A stretch of DNA of 57,114 nucleotides from JADFDG01 sp965232985 (GTDB taxonomy: Bacteria > Pseudomonadota > Gammaproteobacteria > Pseudomonadales > JADFDG01). Shown here piece after piece: positions 35,472 through 44,004 of the stretch. How positions within the stretch are numbered: position 1 is the first letter of the stretch; each line of letters opens with the position of its first letter. The notes under the pieces were generated by a model that was not told the origin of the DNA, ran no database searches, and saw nothing but the letters and a program-made list of their open reading frames with translations. Both the position numbers and the translations under genes were made by a program. The DNA lies in assembly GCA_965232985.1 (NCBI GenBank), contig CBDDRC010000007.1, positions 1 through 57,114 of the forward strand, written 5' to 3'.

Positions 35472-36494
35472 ATGACGACCGCCGATCTTGCCGAAGGCAG
35501 TGCAGTCCACGCGCGCCTGCAACTCGATGATCTGCAACTGGACAAAGAAGGCCGGCTGAGGCACTTCCTCACCATTGATGGCCTGTCGCGCGCAACCCTC
35601 ACCGAAATCCTCGACACCGCCGCATCTTTTGTCATCGCCGACGAGCGCGCGGCGAAAAAATTGCCCTTGCTGCGTGGCAAGACCGTGGTGAACCTGTTCT
35701 TCGAACCCAGTACCCGCACCCGCACCACCTTCGAGGTGGCCGCCAAACGTCTGTCTGCCGACGTACTCAACATCGACATCGGTCGCTCCTCGACTTCCAA
35801 GGGCGAGACACTGATGGACATGCTCTGGAATCTTGAAGCGATGGGCGCCGATATGTTCATCGTGCGCCATGGTGATTCCGGCGCACCGGATTTCATTGCC
35901 CGGCACGTGACGCCGAAAGTCGCTGTAATCAATGCCGGCGACGGCCGCCACGCGCATCCAACTCAAGCGATGCTCGACATGTTCACCATCCGCCATTGCA
36001 AGGGCGACTTCACCAAACTCACTGTAGCGATCATCGGCGACATCCTGCACTCGCGGGTCGCGCGCTCCGGCATCGCTGCGCTGCGCACGCTCGGCTGCCC
36101 GGACGTGCGTATTATTGCGCCACGCACCTTGTTGCCGGCCGATGCCGAGTCGCTGGGCGCGAAGGTTTATACCAATCTCGTCGAGGGCATCCGCGATGCC
36201 GACGTGGTGATGGCGCTGCGATTGCAAAAAGAACGCATGCAGACAGCCCTGCTGCCTTCTGAGCAGGAGTTTTACCGGCTCTATGGTCTCACCGGCGAAA
36301 AGATGCGCGTGGCGAAACCGGATGCGATCGTGATGCACCCGGGGCCAATCAATCGCGGCGTCGAAATTGCCAGCGATGTCGCCGACGGCCCGCAGTCGGT
36401 GATTTTGCAGCAGGTGACGTTCGGCATCGCGGTGCGCATGGCGGTGATGGCGATGTGCATGAATGGCCAGGGCCACGCCCCGGCCACCGAATGA
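35472..36494 (+). CDS. pyrB: Aspartate carbamoyltransferase catalytic subunit
   Basis: A 340-residue enzyme joining carbamoyl phosphate to aspartate in pyrimidine synthesis. FFEPSTRTRTTFE and RSSTSKGET bind carbamoyl phosphate; HPTQAMLD and LQKER follow, and MHPGPINRGVEI closes the active site. ATG 35472 follows a CAGGA ribosome site. A TAGAAT at 35402-35407 might be a -10 element. It sits 25 bases before an inactive dihydroorotase gene, the arrangement of the Pseudomonas-type PyrB-PyrC' dodecamer. The pyrR gene usual between ruvX and pyrB is missing. Confidence 0.97.
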   Translation: MTTADLAEGSAVHARLQLDDLQLDKEGRLRHFLTIDGLSRATLTEILDTAASFVIADERAAKKLPLLRGKTVVNLFFEPSTRTRTTFEVAAKRLSADVLNIDIGRSSTSKGETLMDMLWNLEAMGADMFIVRHGDSGAPDFIARHVTPKVAVINAGDGRHAHPTQAMLDMFTIRHCKGDFTKLTVAIIGDILHSRVARSGIAALRTLGCPDVRIIAPRTLLPADAESLGAKVYTNLVEGIRDADVVMALRLQKERMQTALLPSEQEFYRLYGLTGEKMRVAKPDAIVMHPGPINRGVEIASDVADGPQSVILQQVTFGIAVRMAVMAMCMNGQGHAPATE

Positions 36495-36519
36495 AGACGG
36501 CGAGCTTACGGAGCGGGCA

Positions 36520-37836
36520 ATGAGTGACTTACCGGCTGAAGGCAAGCTCAACGGCCGCCTCGCGATCCGCGGTGCGCGCGTCATCGACCCATCGCAACAA
36601 CTGGATGTGATTGCCGATCTTTACGTTCTTGACGGCAAGCTGGTTGCCATCGGCGCGGCGGCGAGCGGCTTCCTTGCCGAGCGCGAAATCGACGCCAGCG
36701 GCCTCATCGCCGCACCGGGCCTCATTGACGCATCAGTCAGCCTGAAAAAACCGGGCGCCGAGCACAGCAAGGGCATGATGCGCGAACTGGCCGCCTGCGC
36801 TGCCGGCGGCGTCACCCACGCAGTTTGTCCTCCAGATACATTCCCGATTGCTGACACCACCGCCGTTGTCCGCCAGATGCACGAGACCGCTTCAAGTGCG
36901 CGGCGCAGCTGGGTGTGGGTGGTCGGCGCGATGACGCAAGGCCTCGCCGGCGAACAACTCGCCGACATGGCCGCACTCAAGCAGGCCGGCTGTGTGGCTG
37001 TGAGCAATCGGCGGCGCGCGATGGCCAGCAACCAGGTGCTGCGCCGCGCGCTTGAATACGCGGCAACATTCGATCTTGCCGTCGTATTTCATCCGGAAGA
37101 CGTGGATCTCGCCGCCGGCGGTTGCGCGCATGAAGGAGCCGTCGCCACGCGTCTGGGCCTGCCGGGCATTCCGGCGATGGCGGAAACCGTTGCGGTGGCG
37201 CGCGATCTTGAGCTGGTCGCACACACCGGGGTACGCGCGCACTTCGCGCAGCTGTCGACTGCCGGTGCCGTCGCGATGATCGCCGAGGCGCGCCGCAAAG
37301 GGTTGAAAGTGACGGCGGATGTGGCCGTGCACCAGTTGCTGCTTACCGAAAGTGCGATTGAGGGTTTCAACGCGCTGGCGCATGTTCGCCCGCCGCTGCG
37401 TTCGCTCGCCGACCGCGATGCCCTGCGCCAGGCAGTTGCCGATGGCACCATCGACGCAATCTGTTCGGATCACCAACCCTGCGAAAGCTCCGACAAGCAG
37501 GCGCCGTTTCCGGCGGCGCGTCCGGGCATCAGCGGCACGGAAACGCTGCTTTCGCTGACACTGCGACTGGTTGAAGAAGGCGTACTGACGCTGTCGCAGG
37601 CGATCGGCGCACTCACCAGCCGGCCCGCCGCCTGCTTCGGCGTCGCCGGCGGCAGTCTGCGCGTCAACGAGCGCGCGGATTTCTGCCTGTTCGACCCGCA
37701 AGCGCGCTACACGCTCGGAAACGAAGGCCCGGACGCGATGGTATCGGCGGGACGCAACTCACCGTTTCTCGGCGAACAGATGCAGGGCCGGGTGTTGTTC
37801 ACGATGCTGGGAAATCGAGTGTTGCACTCGCGGTAG
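36520..37836 (+). CDS. pyrC': Catalytically inactive dihydroorotase-like subunit (PyrC')
   Basis: A 438-residue amidohydrolase-fold protein. An active dihydroorotase has DxHVH after PGLID; here the sequence is PGLIDASVSL, so Ser72 and Ser74 replace both metal-binding histidines. The carboxylated-lysine segment is not recognisable (VAVSNRRR). Other parts of the fold remain (VVFHPEDV, AHFAQLSTAGAV, SDHQPCESSDK). Such proteins are structural partners required for assembly of PyrB in Pseudomonas. ATG 36520 follows GGAG. The product is therefore probably non-enzymatic, and an active PyrC must be encoded elsewhere. Confidence 0.93.
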   Translation: MSDLPAEGKLNGRLAIRGARVIDPSQQLDVIADLYVLDGKLVAIGAAASGFLAEREIDASGLIAAPGLIDASVSLKKPGAEHSKGMMRELAACAAGGVTHAVCPPDTFPIADTTAVVRQMHETASSARRSWVWVVGAMTQGLAGEQLADMAALKQAGCVAVSNRRRAMASNQVLRRALEYAATFDLAVVFHPEDVDLAAGGCAHEGAVATRLGLPGIPAMAETVAVARDLELVAHTGVRAHFAQLSTAGAVAMIAEARRKGLKVTADVAVHQLLLTESAIEGFNALAHVRPPLRSLADRDALRQAVADGTIDAICSDHQPCESSDKQAPFPAARPGISGTETLLSLTLRLVEEGVLTLSQAIGALTSRPAACFGVAGGSLRVNERADFCLFDPQARYTLGNEGPDAMVSAGRNSPFLGEQMQGRVLFTMLGNRVLHSR

Positions 37837-37862
37837 CTCAACATACAGAAGGAAATTTTGCC

Positions 37863-38507
37863 ATGCGCCGCCTGACAGCCGCCACCCTGCCCTGCCTTGC
37901 CGGCCTGTTGCTGGCCCTGGTTTCCCTGTCGACCCATGCCGGCGATTCCGCTGCCTGTCGCATCGGCGACATCAGCCGCGTATTTGGCGGCGTGCAGATC
38001 ATTCGCGGTGGCAACACCCTGGTACCCAAGGCGGGCGAGGCGTTTTGCGCCGGTGACCGCTTCCTTACCAACAGCAAGGGCGTCACCGAACTGGCGTTTC
38101 GCGACGGCAGCGAGATTACCGTCGGCAAGAACACCGAGTTCACCATCGAGCGCTGGCAAGAGCGGCGATTCTTCGCCAACGAAGCGACTTTCGCGCTGGT
38201 AAAAGGCGCATTTCGCGCACTCACCGGGGCGATCACCCAGAGGCGGCATCGGGTCGAGGTAAGGACAGCCATCGCAACCATCGGCGTGCGCGGCACCGAG
38301 TTCTGGGGCGGCCTGAACCTGACGCCGAATGCGCTCGAGGTGGTGATGCTGGGAGGCAAAGGCGTTTATGTGAAAAACGACGCCGGCACAGTCGAGTTGA
38401 CCGAAGCCGGTACCGGCACCACAGTGCAGGCCGGCAAAACGCCCGCCACGCCGGATGCCTGGTCGCCGGAGAAAGTGCAGCGCGCGGTGGCGACGATCAC
38501 GCCGTAA
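37863..38507 (+). CDS. Exported FecR-domain protein
   Basis: A 214-residue protein with a Sec signal peptide (hydrophobic core ~7-22, cleavage near THA-GDS). It carries a FecR-like beta region: AGDRFLTNSKGVTELAFRDGSEITVGKNTEFTI-type strands, RHRVEVRTAIATIGVRGTEFW, and VVMLGGKGVYVKN. There is no sigma factor or transmembrane anti-sigma part, so this is a stand-alone exported FecR domain, possibly ligand- or polymer-binding (inference). An AAGGA ribosome site precedes ATG. It is 26 bases after pyrC'. Confidence 0.82.
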   Translation: MRRLTAATLPCLAGLLLALVSLSTHAGDSAACRIGDISRVFGGVQIIRGGNTLVPKAGEAFCAGDRFLTNSKGVTELAFRDGSEITVGKNTEFTIERWQERRFFANEATFALVKGAFRALTGAITQRRHRVEVRTAIATIGVRGTEFWGGLNLTPNALEVVMLGGKGVYVKNDAGTVELTEAGTGTTVQAGKTPATPDAWSPEKVQRAVATITP

Positions 38508-38510
38508 CAC

Positions 38511-38543
38511 AAAAAGCCGCGGCACCGGCTCGCCCGCTGCGGC
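38511..38543 (-). terminator. Intrinsic terminator of the pilT-pilU-peroxiredoxin unit
   Basis: On the minus strand an eight-pair stem (38543-38536 with 38523-38516, one G-T pair) is followed by five T bases. It starts four bases after the peroxiredoxin stop. It may also slow read-through from the convergent FecR gene, although that side lacks a T run. Confidence 0.55.
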
Positions 38544-38546
38544 CAC

Positions 38547-39071
38547 TTATTTCTGCTGGAGTTTTTCCACATCGACAAGCACCTGGGTAGCGTGCTCGCG
38601 TGAATTTACTTCCGCGTAATGGTAGACAATCGTTCCTTCCGGATCGATCAGGAAGGTTTCGCGCCCGGCAAACTTCACCGGCCCGAACCCATGCAGCACG
38701 CCGAACTGCTTCGCGACCGCACCGTCGGTGTCGGCCAGCAGCGTGAACGGAATTTTCAGCTTTTCAGCAAAAGCACGGTGCGATTCCACGTCATCGACAC
38801 TGACGCCGACAACTGCGATGTTTTTCGCCTGCAAACTGGCAAAGTGGTCACGGAACTGTTTTGCTTCTTCGGTACAGCCCGGCGTATTGTCTTTGGGGTA
38901 GAAGTACAGCGCCACCCACTGGCCGCGAAGCGCTGCCAGATCAAAGCTATTGCCCGCCTGGTTCAGCAGTTTCACCGCCGGTGCTGCAACGCCGACCCAT
39001 TCGCCGGCCACCGCAATACCACCGGGCAGCAACAACAGCGCCAAAGCCAGCGCCCTCATCAATGTACGCAT
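38547..39071 (-). CDS. Periplasmic peroxiredoxin of the BCP/PrxQ type lacking a resolving cysteine
   Basis: A 174-residue thiol peroxidase-like protein. A signal peptide (residues 1-22, ending AVA-GEW) suggests export. The peroxidatic site is FYPKDNTPGCTEEA with Cys66. The usual BCP resolving cysteine five residues later is Gln71 here, and no other cysteine exists in the mature protein, so it would need an outside thiol partner. I chose the third possible ATG because the GGGAG ribosome site is then eight bases away. It follows pilU by 36 bases. Confidence 0.87.
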   Translation of the reverse strand: MRTLMRALALALLLLPGGIAVAGEWVGVAAPAVKLLNQAGNSFDLAALRGQWVALYFYPKDNTPGCTEEAKQFRDHFASLQAKNIAVVGVSVDDVESHRAFAEKLKIPFTLLADTDGAVAKQFGVLHGFGPVKFAGRETFLIDPEGTIVYHYAEVNSREHATQVLVDVEKLQQK

Positions 39072-39107
39072 GCACATTTCTCCCGGGCTGCTGCCGGACA
39101 CCGTCGT

Positions 39108-40253
39108 TCAGCGACGGCGCACCGGGCTGCCTTCGTTATCGTCCTGCAATGACAGGCCACGCGTGGCGCTGTCGAGGTACTTGGCATCGGTCTCGGCGTT
39201 GAGCTTGATCATCAGGCGCAGATCGTTTGGTGAATCGGAGTGGCGAATGGCGTCCTCGTAAGTAATTTCGCCGGCAGAGTACAGATCGAACAGCGCCTGG
39301 TCGAACGTCTGCATCCCGGTCTCGCGCGACTTTTTCATCAATTCCTTGATCAGGTGCATCTCGCCCTTGCGGATATGATCGGCAACCAGCGGCGAGTTCA
39401 ACAGCACTTCGATACAAGCCCGCCGGCCATTGCCATCCGGGGTGGGGATCAACTGCTGGGCAACGATACCGCGCAGATTGAGCGACAAGTCCATCAGCAA
39501 CTGCGAATGCCGGTCGGCCGGGAAGAAGTGGATGATGCGATCCAGTGCCTGGTTGGCGTTGTTGGCGTGCAGGGTACAAAGCACGAGGTGGCCGGTTTCA
39601 GCGAAGGCAATGGCGTAATCCATGACCTCGCGCGTGCGCACCTCGCCGATAAGAATCACATCCGGAGCCTGACGCAGGGTGTTCTTCAGAGCGACCTCGA
39701 AATTATCCGTATCGAGGCCCACCTCGCGCTGGGTCACGATGCAACCCTGATGCTGGTGGATGAATTCGATCGGATCCTCAATGGAAATGATATGCCCTCG
39801 CGAGTTCTTGTTGCGATGGCCAATCATGGCGGCCAGCGACGTCGATTTGCCCGTGCCGGTGGCCCCGACGAAGAGCATGACGCCGCGCTTGGTCATCGCC
39901 AGTTCCTTGACGATCTCCGGCAATTTAAGCTCATCGAGTGTGGGAATGTTGGTTTCAATACGGCGCAACACCATGCCGACCAGATTGCGCTGGTGGAAAG
40001 CGCTGACCCGAAAACGGCCGATACCGCGCGCGGAAATTGCAAAGTTGCATTCTTTTGAATCGAGAAAGTCCTTGCGCTGCTTCTCGGTCATCACCCCGAG
40101 CACGATGTCGCGGGTAACGTCCGGCGTCAGCGGCGTTTTGGTGATCGGCATCATCTTGCCGTGCAACTTCATGGATGGCGGCACGCCGGCCGTAATGAAA
40201 AGGTCGGAACCGCCCTTTTGCACCATCATCTTCAGCAGATCTTCGAATTCCAT
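39108..40253 (-). CDS. pilU: Type IV pilus retraction ATPase-like protein PilU
   Basis: A 381-residue PilT-family hexameric ATPase. It has Walker A GATGTGKST, the Asp box IISIEDPIEFIH, the His box ETGHLVLCTLHANNA and a PilU-type C-terminal extension (residues ~345-381). PilU cooperates with PilT in pilus retraction and twitching. The length equals P. aeruginosa PilU. It lies 29 bases after pilT. Confidence 0.96.
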   Translation of the reverse strand: MEFEDLLKMMVQKGGSDLFITAGVPPSMKLHGKMMPITKTPLTPDVTRDIVLGVMTEKQRKDFLDSKECNFAISARGIGRFRVSAFHQRNLVGMVLRRIETNIPTLDELKLPEIVKELAMTKRGVMLFVGATGTGKSTSLAAMIGHRNKNSRGHIISIEDPIEFIHQHQGCIVTQREVGLDTDNFEVALKNTLRQAPDVILIGEVRTREVMDYAIAFAETGHLVLCTLHANNANQALDRIIHFFPADRHSQLLMDLSLNLRGIVAQQLIPTPDGNGRRACIEVLLNSPLVADHIRKGEMHLIKELMKKSRETGMQTFDQALFDLYSAGEITYEDAIRHSDSPNDLRLMIKLNAETDAKYLDSATRGLSLQDDNEGSPVRRR

Positions 40254-40282
40254 CGCGGTGGATCTCCCGTATCAGCTACGCG

Positions 40283-41317
40283 TCAGATCGCGTCCGGATT
40301 CTTGGCGTATTCGCGCGCCACATCGCGATTGACAATACCACCGGCCACCAGTTTCGACAGATGCTGATCCAGCGTCTGCATGCCGATTGAGCCGCCGGTC
40401 TGGATCGCCGAATACATCTGTGCGGTCTTGTTCTCGCGGATCAGGTTGCGAATCGCGGGCGTGCCGATCAGGATTTCGTGCGCGGCCACGCGGCCGCCGC
40501 CATTCTTCTTGAGCAGCGACTGCGAAATGACCGCCTGCAGCGATTCCGACAACATCGCGCGCACCATGTCCTTTTCTTCTGCCGGGAATACGTCGATGAC
40601 ACGGTCCATGGTTTTTGCGGCCGAGGTGGTGTGCAGGGTGCCGAACACCAGGTGGCCGGTTTCAGCAGCCGTCAGCGCCAGACGAATGGTCTCAAGGTCC
40701 CGCATTTCACCAACCAGAATGATGTCCGGATCTTCACGCAGTGCCGAACGCAGGGCTTCGGAGAAGCCCAGTGTGTCGCGGTGCACTTCGCGCTGGTTGA
40801 TCAGACACTTCTTCGACTCGTGCACAAACTCGATCGGGTCTTCGATGGTCAGCACATGCTCGTAGCGCGTTGAGTTGATGTAATCAATCATCGCTGCAAG
40901 CGTCGTCGATTTGCCCGAACCGGTTGGGCCAGTAACCAGCACGATGCCGCGGGCAATATCGGAGATCTGCTGGAATATCTTGCCCATGCCGAGCTGTTCC
41001 ATGCTCAGAATCTTCGACGGAATGGTACGGAAGACCGCGCCGGCACCGCGATTCTGGTTAAAGGCATTGACCCGGAAACGGGCAACGCCCGGCACCTCGA
41101 ACGAGAAGTCGGTCTCAAGGAATTCCTCGAAATCCTTGCGCTGCTTGTCGTTCATGATGTCGTAAATAAGCGAGTGCACCTCCTTGTGCTGCAGTGGCGG
41201 CAGGTTAATGCGGCGCACATCGCCATCGACGCGGATCATCGGTGGCAGGCCGGCCGAGAGGTGGAGGTCCGACGCGCCATTCTTCGCGCTGAACGCGAGC
41301 AGTTCGGTGATATCCAT
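40283..41317 (-). CDS. pilT: Type IV pilus retraction ATPase PilT
   Basis: A 344-residue retraction motor. It starts MDITELLAFSAKNGASDLHL after AGGAAG, which decides ATG 41317. It carries Walker A GPTGSGKST, the Asp box LTIEDPIEFVH, Walker B IILVGEMRD and the His box ETGHLVFGTLHTTSA. It powers pilus disassembly under control of the Pil-Chp pathway encoded at 20-33 kb. It is divergent from yggS. Confidence 0.97.
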   Translation of the reverse strand: MDITELLAFSAKNGASDLHLSAGLPPMIRVDGDVRRINLPPLQHKEVHSLIYDIMNDKQRKDFEEFLETDFSFEVPGVARFRVNAFNQNRGAGAVFRTIPSKILSMEQLGMGKIFQQISDIARGIVLVTGPTGSGKSTTLAAMIDYINSTRYEHVLTIEDPIEFVHESKKCLINQREVHRDTLGFSEALRSALREDPDIILVGEMRDLETIRLALTAAETGHLVFGTLHTTSAAKTMDRVIDVFPAEEKDMVRAMLSESLQAVISQSLLKKNGGGRVAAHEILIGTPAIRNLIRENKTAQMYSAIQTGGSIGMQTLDQHLSKLVAGGIVNRDVAREYAKNPDAI

Positions 41318-41515
41318 GGGAAGACTTCCTGTTCGAGAGCAGCGCACCGGCCCGGGCAGGGCGCCGTGCGGTAACCGATGCTGTAAAGCTGTGTTGTAAC
41401 CAACAGTGCGGTAATCTGTTGTTCTGCATGCTGTTGCAACCGCCAGCAGGATTCTGACATTACTCCGACCGCCCCTGCACCTTCAACCGTACGGTGCCTT
41501 TTCGGACTTGCCTGC

Positions 41516-42241
41516 ATGGACGACCTCGAACACCGCCTGGCATCCCTCAGGGCGCGCATTGATACCGCCTGCGCGCAGGCCGGCCGCAGCCCCGGCACTT
41601 GCCGATTGCTGGCGGTGAGCAAGACCCGCGACAGCGCCGAGATCCACAGCGCCGCCATGCTCGGTCAGGCCGACTTCGGCGAGAACTACGTCCAGGAGGC
41701 ACTGCCAAAAATCACCGCGCTGGCCGAGCTGCCAGCGCCACCGGGTGGCATCCACTGGCACCTGATCGGCCCGCTGCAGGCGAACAAAACCCGTGTGGTG
41801 GCCGAGCACTTTGCCTGGGTACACAGCCTCGACCGGGAACGGATCGCCCGCCGCCTCAACGACCAGCGTCCCGCCCACTTGCCCCCGCTTGACGTCTGCC
41901 TGCAGATAAACCTCGACGGCGAAGCGAGCAAGAGCGGCGTCGCACCCGCTGATGCCCGGGCACTGGCAACGGTGGTGGTCGGCCTGCCGCACCTGCGCCT
42001 GCGCGGCCTGATGACGATCCCGCGTCCGGATCAATCGACCGCTGCCGACAATGCCTATGCCCGCCTTGCACAGACGATGCGGGAATTAGCGGGTACCATA
42101 CCCGGCCTTGATTCCACCACGTTCAACACGTTGTCGATGGGCATGTCGGACGATTTCGAGTTGGCCATCGCCCACGGCGCCACTTGGGTGCGCATCGGCA
42201 CCGCGCTGTTCGGCACGCGGCCGCCAAAACCAAAACCCTGA
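41516..42241 (+). CDS. yggS: PLP homeostasis protein YggS
   Basis: A 241-residue single-domain PLP-binding TIM-barrel protein. The PLP lysine is in LLAVSKT; GENYVQE, WHLIGPLQANK, GLMTIP and LSMGMSDDFELAI(A) are family signatures. It buffers pyridoxal phosphate and affects amino-acid metabolism. No strong ribosome site is evident. It heads the yggS-proC-yggT-yggU group. Confidence 0.95.
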   Translation: MDDLEHRLASLRARIDTACAQAGRSPGTCRLLAVSKTRDSAEIHSAAMLGQADFGENYVQEALPKITALAELPAPPGGIHWHLIGPLQANKTRVVAEHFAWVHSLDRERIARRLNDQRPAHLPPLDVCLQINLDGEASKSGVAPADARALATVVVGLPHLRLRGLMTIPRPDQSTAADNAYARLAQTMRELAGTIPGLDSTTFNTLSMGMSDDFELAIAHGATWVRIGTALFGTRPPKPKP

Positions 42242-42267
42242 CGAGCCGGCACCTTAAGAGACACGCC

Positions 42268-43089
42268 ATGACCGACAAACAGTCCGCCCGTATTGCCTTT
42301 ATCGGCGCCGGCAACATGGCGGCCAGCCTCGTCGGCGGCATGCTCGCCCGTGGCTTCAGTGCGGCGCAAATCACACTCGCCGACGTTGATGCCGAACGTC
42401 TTGGGATGCTCGCCGCACAATATGGCGTGCGCGTCACTGCATCAAATACCGAGGCGGCGCGGGACGCCGATGTCATCCTGTTCGCGGTGAAGCCGCAGCA
42501 GATGGCCGAAGTGGCTGCGGCAATTGCCCCGATCGTGCAGGCCCGCAAACCACTGGTGGTATCCATTGCCGCCGGTACCACGATCGCGCAACTGCAAGGC
42601 TGGCTGGGTGCCGATGCCGCCGTCGTGCGTTGCATGCCGAATACGCCGGCGCTGGTGCAATCCGGCGCTACCGGGCTCTATGCCAGCACCCAAGTGAGCG
42701 CTGCGCGCCGGCTGCTCGCCCAGGCGATGCTCGATGCGGTCGGCATCGCGCTGTGGCTGGACAGCGAAGATCAGCTCGACGCGGTAACGGCGTTGTCCGG
42801 CTCGGGGCCGGCGTATTTTTTTCTCGTTATGGAAGCGATGATTGCCGCCGGCCGCGCCATGGGCCTCGACGAAAAAATCGCCCGCCAACTGACCCTGCAG
42901 ACCGCGCTCGGCGCGGCGCAAATGGCCATCACCAGCGACGAGGGCCCGGCCGAACTGCGCCGCAAGGTAACCAGCCCCGGTGGCACCACGCAGGCGGCGC
43001 TGAACGTATTCGAGTCCGAACATTTGCGCGACACTTTCCTCAAGGCACTCATTGCCGCCCGCGACCGCTCGCGCGAGCTGGCCATCTAA
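42268..43089 (+). CDS. proC: Pyrroline-5-carboxylate reductase
   Basis: A 273-residue NAD(P)H enzyme for the last step of proline synthesis. FIGAGNMAASLVGG is the nucleotide loop; AVKPQQM, RCMPNTPA, LSGSGPAYFF and SPGGTTQAAL are family motifs. ATG 42268 lies 26 bases after yggS and follows an AAGAG site. Confidence 0.97.
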   Translation: MTDKQSARIAFIGAGNMAASLVGGMLARGFSAAQITLADVDAERLGMLAAQYGVRVTASNTEAARDADVILFAVKPQQMAEVAAAIAPIVQARKPLVVSIAAGTTIAQLQGWLGADAAVVRCMPNTPALVQSGATGLYASTQVSAARRLLAQAMLDAVGIALWLDSEDQLDAVTALSGSGPAYFFLVMEAMIAAGRAMGLDEKIARQLTLQTALGAAQMAITSDEGPAELRRKVTSPGGTTQAALNVFESEHLRDTFLKALIAARDRSRELAI

Positions 43090-43105
43090 ACCGGAGCATC
43101 ACCAC

Positions 43106-43678
43106 ATGGATACAGCGAACAACATCGGCCAACTCATCGTTCGCACGATTTTCGACATTGCCATCATCTTGGTATTACTGCGGCTGCTGTTGCAGTTGTT
43201 CCGCGCCGATTTCTACAACCCGCTGGCGCAGTCGGTGGTGCGCGCCACCAGCTTCCTCAACCCGCTGCGCAAACTGCTGGGCAGTCGTGGCGGGCTCGAT
43301 TTTGCCACCCTGCTGGCGCTCATCGGGCTGAAAATAGCGCAACTGGCGACGCTGATGATGATGGCGCACGGCAACATCCCCGGGCCTGTTTTCCTGATCG
43401 CCATGAGCGGCATTGCGCTGCTTGAACTGTTACTCACGTTTTTCTTCTGGGCGATCATTGCCGCAGTGATCGCCAGCTGGCTCGCGCCCGGCGGCCAGAA
43501 CCCGGCCACCCAGCTGCTGTGGAGCCTCACCGAACCCCTGCTCGGTCCGGTCCGTCGTCTGCTGCCGGCGCTGGGCGGCCTTGATTTCTCGCCGATCATT
43601 ATCCTGCTGGCACTGAACATCCTGCGCGACTACGGTATCCCGGCACTTGCCGAACTTCTCCAGCGGGTGCTGTTCTAA
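43106..43678 (+). CDS. yggT: YggT-family membrane protein
   Basis: A 190-residue protein with two YggT repeats, each with paired membrane segments (residues ~13-32, 66-85, 92-118 and 160-180) and the NPL and P-LGPVRRLLP segments that recur in the family. The role is not well defined and has been connected to osmotic stress or membrane-protein handling. CCGGAG precedes ATG 43106. Confidence 0.92.
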   Translation: MDTANNIGQLIVRTIFDIAIILVLLRLLLQLFRADFYNPLAQSVVRATSFLNPLRKLLGSRGGLDFATLLALIGLKIAQLATLMMMAHGNIPGPVFLIAMSGIALLELLLTFFFWAIIAAVIASWLAPGGQNPATQLLWSLTEPLLGPVRRLLPALGGLDFSPIIILLALNILRDYGIPALAELLQRVLF

Positions 43679-43684
43679 ACCCGT

Positions 43685-43978
43685 ATGGCCGCTGCCGCAC
43701 GCTGGGATGGCGACGATTTGCTGTTGCGGGTCTATGCCCAGCCACGGGCATCACGCGACGGGATTGTCGGGATACACGGTGATGCGCTTAAAATCCGGTT
43801 GGCTGCGCCACCGGTGGATGGCGCAGCCAATGAGGCGCTCTGCCGCTTTCTCGCCAAGGCCTGTGGCGTAGCAAAAAGTGCAGTGACCGTAGAAAACGGC
43901 GATGCCGGGCGTCAAAAAACCGTGCGCATCCGGGCGCCGCAGACGTTGCCCGACGAGTTCGGCATTCCGCCGCGCTGA
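43685..43978 (+). CDS. yggU: YggU-family (DUF167) protein
   Basis: A 97-residue small alpha/beta protein. RVYAQPRASRDGI, IRLAAPPVDGAANEAL and GRQKTVRI are the DUF167 signatures. Function is unknown. It begins six bases after yggT and is the last gene of the yggS-proC-yggT-yggU row. Confidence 0.93.
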   Translation: MAAAARWDGDDLLLRVYAQPRASRDGIVGIHGDALKIRLAAPPVDGAANEALCRFLAKACGVAKSAVTVENGDAGRQKTVRIRAPQTLPDEFGIPPR

Positions 43979-44004
43979 GCAGCAAGGACTTGGGAGAACA
44001 GGAC

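Noticed and set aside
41318..41515. Repeated CTGTTG-like words between pilT and yggS as an operator
   Set aside because: Only short five-base stems form, and I found no convincing palindrome or promoter layout to support a site.
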